This document shows, one piece after another, positions 60,109 through 64,000 of a stretch of 64,000 bases of DNA. The DNA lies in NCBI GenBank assembly GCA_037367405.1, contig JAZKJV010000093.1, positions 806,001 through 870,000 of the forward strand, given 5' to 3'. Numbering within the stretch: position 1 is the first letter of the stretch; each line of letters begins with the position of its first letter. Source of the stretch: Ottelia alismoides (taxonomy: Eukaryota; Streptophyta; Magnoliopsida; Alismatales; Hydrocharitaceae). The notes under the pieces were generated by a model. The model saw only the letters and a list, made by a program, of their open reading frames with translations. It was not told the origin of the DNA and did no database searches. A program made the translations under genes and the position numbers.

Positions 60109-63083
60109 TGATGATCTCGAAAACCGTCTCTTTAATATTCGCTAATTGTCGTAGTATAGGAGACGAATTTCGGTCAGCAAAAACCATAATCGTTTGAATG
60201 TTGTGGAATATTTTTACTTAGAAAGTCTACCAAGGTCGAACACAGGGACACGTGCTACTTTATTTTATCTATCGAATTTTGGTCAATTAAGAGCATGTGC
60301 GAATAATTCTCAATTCTAAGGTCTTCATGCAGATTACAATGCACTTAAATGATGCATACATTTTTTAGTCGATTTTCATGCAATTATAATATGATGCGTT
60401 AACAATAATGAAATGTTAAATGCATGTTATGAATATGTAAAAGATGATAGACAAATATGCCATAGTACATAAATGAGCTACAAAATATGGTTTGAAATTA
60501 GAGTCGGATTGAGCACAAAAATATGAGCATCCATCAATTCAAGGTAAAGACATGCAGAGCAACAACAACATCTAATATAAAAAATCACTTCATTTAAAAT
60601 GATGTCAGATGAGAAAATTAAATATGTCATGAAGTAGATGATGAAACAAGGATCAAAATGACACTAAAATCATGCAATTTGGACCTGCGATGCTCAAGTT
60701 ATGAATAAAACAATGCAAGGGCATAAATGTAATTAAAATACATGAAATAAAAGGATAAATAATTACAAATAGGTCTCTGGAGGGATATATTTGCAATACA
60801 CAAAACCCGTCTGGGCCCCATTGTAGTTTCTCCATTACACGCGATGGCCTTTTTGTAAATCTGTAAACCCGCGGAGCCTCCCTAAAAAATACCCAGGCGC
60901 GCACGTGAGGCACGCGCCTGGGGACCAAACTGTATATTCGAAAACTTCTTGGGTTTTCCATGCAAATTACCCAGGCCTCACATGCTGGACACGTGAGGGG
61001 ATCAGGCTCAGGAGGCTCAACTGGCTCGGGCCACGTGGCTGCCGTTGGAGGTTCGGCGATAGGCTCGTAGAATCCAAACCTGTTGGTTTGTTGGGAGGCT
61101 CAGTAATTCCATGTGTTATCATCACGACCGTCCGATCCAGATGATCGGACGGTAACTGCATCGTCTTCATCCACCGTGAGACGCTGGAGGAGACAGGGAT
61201 CCGACGACCCACTTGGAGCTCCGGCGACCTCAAGCAGATACCCAAGGAGTCAAGGAAGCTTGCTGAGAGTTCGGTGAAGTTGCTCGATGGCTGGAGGAGC
61301 TCCATCGATGTCTGAAGGGCAATGTGGAGGTAGGTAGTCGGAATGGTTGCTCGAGACCGGCGAGGAGGCACAATGTCCAGCCATTGAAGACCTGGAGGGG
61401 TGAGAAATGTAGCCGAGGCGTGCGCATGTTGCGTGAGTGACGTGAATGGGTGAAGGTCCATCGGAGTGGAGGGAGTAGAGGACCTGGAAACCTCCTCCGG
61501 CGAGGAGGAGGAGGAGATGGATCGGAGCAGGGGAGGTTCTGGAGAAGGGAAGGGGGTTCGACGTGAATGAAGGTGGACTTGCGGAGATGGTAGGATGGTC
61601 AGATGGAGGTGAAAGTGAATTGGTACATTGGGACAATTATGAGAAATAAAGAAAAACAAAGGGGAAGGGAATCCCATCAGAGAGGGGAACCCGAAGGAAA
61701 TGGCCTGGGTTGGGCTTCAGATGGAGCCCCGGTCGTCGCACAACGAGGTCGGCCCAACCTCGGTGCTCGTGCATCCGCCGGAGGGCGGAGCTTACATGGC
61801 GGAGGCCATGGATCTCACCTAGGGCCGCGACCATTGTCGCCTCGACAAGACCGCCCTCCGCTGTCATCGGAGGGCGGAGGAGGCTAGGGCGAAGCCCCGT
61901 GAAGTGGTGGATGAGGCTTTTGGGCGGCGGAGCAGCGGTTTTTATAGTAGGGGGTGGTCGGTTACAGGAGGTGCGGGCGAGTGTTTGAATGGACATCTTG
62001 AAGGCTGGGAGTGATGGCGAGGGTTGATGGGGGTTACATGAGCAAGACAGGGCGAAGGGCTATGCGAGGTAGCTGTTAGGTCGAGGGGAGAGGGTCGGAG
62101 TCGTTCTCCAAAATAGGAAGGGGGTGCGGCTGGGGTGAGGCGTAATGGCTGGGGATGGTTCGTCTGGAGGAGGAAGAAGGGGTCACGACAGTTGGATCTT
62201 GTGATCCAACAACCCTCGTGGGGGCGCAGAGGGATGGCTTGGATCAGATCCATCATATCTAATCTACGGGTGAGGGAAGAGCGGAAACGTATGGTTGAGA
62301 TGAGGGTTTGAGTCTCATCCTACGGTGGGTAGTGATCTGATGATGTGGAACGGAGATGGTCGTAGGATGAAAAAGTGATCGGACGGCTGAGGTTAAGGTG
62401 ACGTGGCATGAGGGTAGCCGTAAGATGAGGGATGGGATCGAATGAGTACGAATGAGGCGGAGATGAATGGTGATGATCATATCTTAGGGTAGATCTGACG
62501 GCTGTGGGTGAAGCGGGAATGGAGGGCTGAGATGAAGGCAGGTGGACGGGGATCTGATGGCATAGGAGGGTACCGGGTGGCGGAAGGAGGAGTGGGCCAC
62601 GTGGGCGGCCCAGAGGGCATCACATGACCCAATCAGAAAAATCGGAAAGGTAAAAATAAAGAAAAATATAAAAGAATTAGTTAGACGCAAAAAATAGGAA
62701 AAAGTCGAAACATGAAAGTTGTAGATCTCGATGAGATCTACAAGTTTCATGTTGGACAAAAAACCAAAAGAGGTTATTTGTACAAAAAGTATTTTTTGAG
62801 GGTATTTTTAAGGGATTAAAAATATCATTTTTTTGGGTTTTGAGTTGTTTTTGCATTTTTTAGTTCTTTTAAAGTTTAGGAAATTATAGATAATTAATCA
62901 ATCTAATTTTTAGGGGTTTTTAATAATAAAATAATTACAAAGTAATTAAATATAATAATTACATGTTAACTGTATACAATATAATACAAGATAAAATGAA
63001 TAAATTATTAGCGAATTTTATTGGATTAATTAAGCCAGGGGTTTAATTAGTGAAATTTAGCATGATGAATACATGATTTATTA
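60109..63083 (-). repeat. LARD 5' LTR
   Basis: About 2975 bp, co-linear with the 3' LTR; differences are mostly point changes and short indels (low-90s percent identity by eye). The 60178-60240 stretch is an extra piece absent or replaced in the other copy near 54650-54670. A 236-codon minus-strand frame (60967-61677) is interrupted in the other LTR, so it is not a conserved gene. Confidence 0.82.
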
Positions 63084-64000
63084 GACTACCAGAGACATCA
63101 TTATTAAATATTTGCAAATATTATATGGACACCCATGTCATATAATGGGAGGAAGCTACATGAGCGAATCATTTCCAAATTTTATGGTGCGCGTAGAGCT
63201 CAAATAGAGTACAGGGAACCATTGATGTTCTGAAAATTTACAGAAATACTCATACAAAAGGAAATTTCAGATTAGCCTCCAGAAAAAATAAGCTGTAACC
63301 GTCTTTTCAGAATTCCTGTAAGGATAAAGAATCTTTTGAAAAATTCAAGGAGGCTAAAAAAAGAAGGAAATAGACATCCATCAATTCCAATTAAGATTAG
63401 GAATATGGGATTCACCTATATAAGGACCCCATGGTTTAGTTCATTGTCTACATCTCCTCCTATCCTAAACTTGTGCCATTTATTTGCTATGGGTTCCCCG
63501 AATGCTGCGATGCTCGAGATGAAGTTGCCCCATCAATTTTTTGAACACCGCATCAGGGGAACAACTTCTGCGTGGACTCTGCCATCTGCGCCACATATGT
63601 TCTTCAGGCAGGAACATGCCGACTCCAATCATCACACCAAGGACACCTGGATTCCACCTTTCGCTCCACATTTTTTCTGTCAACATGGGATCTAGAAAGC
63701 AGAAATGTCACGTCTCAAGCCGGAAGATAAAGCAATTCGTTAGGAGGCGGATTTTTCAAGCGAGGGGAGGGGGAGTAGGGGAATTGATGCAATTATTCCC
63801 AATTTGACAGAGTGACCCGAATCGAAGAAGATTGCTGATTTGGGGATTTTTCAAATTAGAGATTTCCATCCATTATTAGTTATTTTAATTACTTTTCTTA
63901 TTTTATCTATTTAAGTTGAGATTATAATCTCAACATTTTTGTTAGATAAAATTAATTAAGAGTCAATTAGAGTTGGTTAGAGTCAATTAGGATCGATTAG
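63084..64000. other. Sequence right of the LARD; probable end of the outer element
   Basis: Continues the interrupted outer element after the GACTA duplicate. The frame at 63336-63695 matches nothing known. A purine-rich tract at about 63761-63780 and a TGATGC at 63785 suggest the start of a 3' LTR running off the window. Confidence 0.4.

Larger units (their letters stand above)
54573..63083 (-). mobile_element. LARD-like non-autonomous LTR retrotransposon, 8.5 kb
   Basis: Two direct repeats of about 2.94 and 2.98 kb bracket a 2.6-kb interior, with flanking GACTA on both sides (54568-54572 and 63084-63088). Inside the right LTR a minus-strand primer site 'TGGCGTCGTTGCCGGAGA' (about 60089-60106) matches the Asp-tRNA-type site TGGCGCCGTTGCCGGGGA used by many plant Gypsy elements. 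Inside the left LTR a polypurine tract 'agtataggggta' is present. The interior has no gag or pol. Long LTRs plus a non-coding interior are the definition of a LARD. The outer tip of the right LTR has diverged. Confidence 0.85.
52690..64000 (+). mobile_element. Probable older LTR element hosting nested insertions (partial)
   Basis: A Met-tRNA-type primer site 'TTTGGTATCAGAGAATGG' at 53628-53645 implies a 5' LTR ending near 53627. A candidate LTR starts TGATGC at 52691 and carries 'gtcaattaggataaattag' (52843-52861). At the far end a polypurine tract 'gaggggagggggagtagggg' (about 63761-63780) is followed by TGATGC at 63785. Later comes 'gtcaattaggatcgattag' up to the window end, as if the 3' LTR begins there. 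LTR similarity is only partial, so this remains tentative. Inside it lie a LINE tail and the 8.5-kb LARD-like element. Confidence 0.4.

Overview
This is plant nuclear DNA, most likely from a monocot. The signs are spliceosomal introns, GC-rich coding exons in an AT-rich background, Ty1/copia, LINE and Au-type SINE relics, a TRIM, and many small inverted-repeat transposons of Mutator, hAT and Tourist type. I cannot name the species; a commelinid monocot with a repeat-rich genome is my inference. Only two host gene loci are supported, and transposable elements or relics with no recognised gene fill most of the rest.

Layout. 1-12.8 kb: microsatellites, palindromic repeats, MITEs, two roughly 1.05-kb Mutator-like elements with GC-rich interiors, and a truncated SINE. 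13.1-14.7 kb: a copia reverse-transcriptase relic, an L1-type LINE relic and a Mutator-type MITE. 17.07-17.64 kb: a complete TRIM. 18.9-24.23 kb: a full-length but frame-broken Ty1/copia element on the minus strand with 675-bp LTRs. 24.3-26.2 kb: MITEs. 26.2-31 kb: mostly unassigned sequence.

31.89-40.47 kb: the one intact gene, a four-exon GH3 acyl-amido synthetase of 578 residues, closest in my reading to JAR1 (jasmonoyl-isoleucine synthetase). Its 6-kb second intron holds relics of a LINE and a copia element plus three MITEs. 40.86-44.08 kb: a Mutator-like element interrupted by about 2.1 kb that looks like mitochondrial DNA, followed by a hAT MITE.

45.0-48.3 kb: a dihydrofolate synthetase (FolC family, GLA1/DHFS-like) pseudogene. 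Its P-loop exon is split in the middle of a codon by a complete 2.8-kb non-coding LTR element flanked by the duplication CAATA. Exon 1 has also lost an internal block and the reading frame. 50.0-51.15 kb: an inverted repeat enclosing a LINE tail with an Au-type SINE inserted in it. 52.7-64 kb: apparently a nested structure, in which an older LTR element received a LINE tail and then an 8.5-kb LARD-like element with 2.9-kb LTRs and a non-coding interior.

The genes do not form a pathway. The GH3 gene should act in jasmonate signalling and the folate gene is dead here. I found no unknown protein-coding system. The most informative features are the mid-codon retroelement insertion, the organelle-like insert inside a Mutator-type element, the LARD, and the LINE/SINE pair that share a 3' end.
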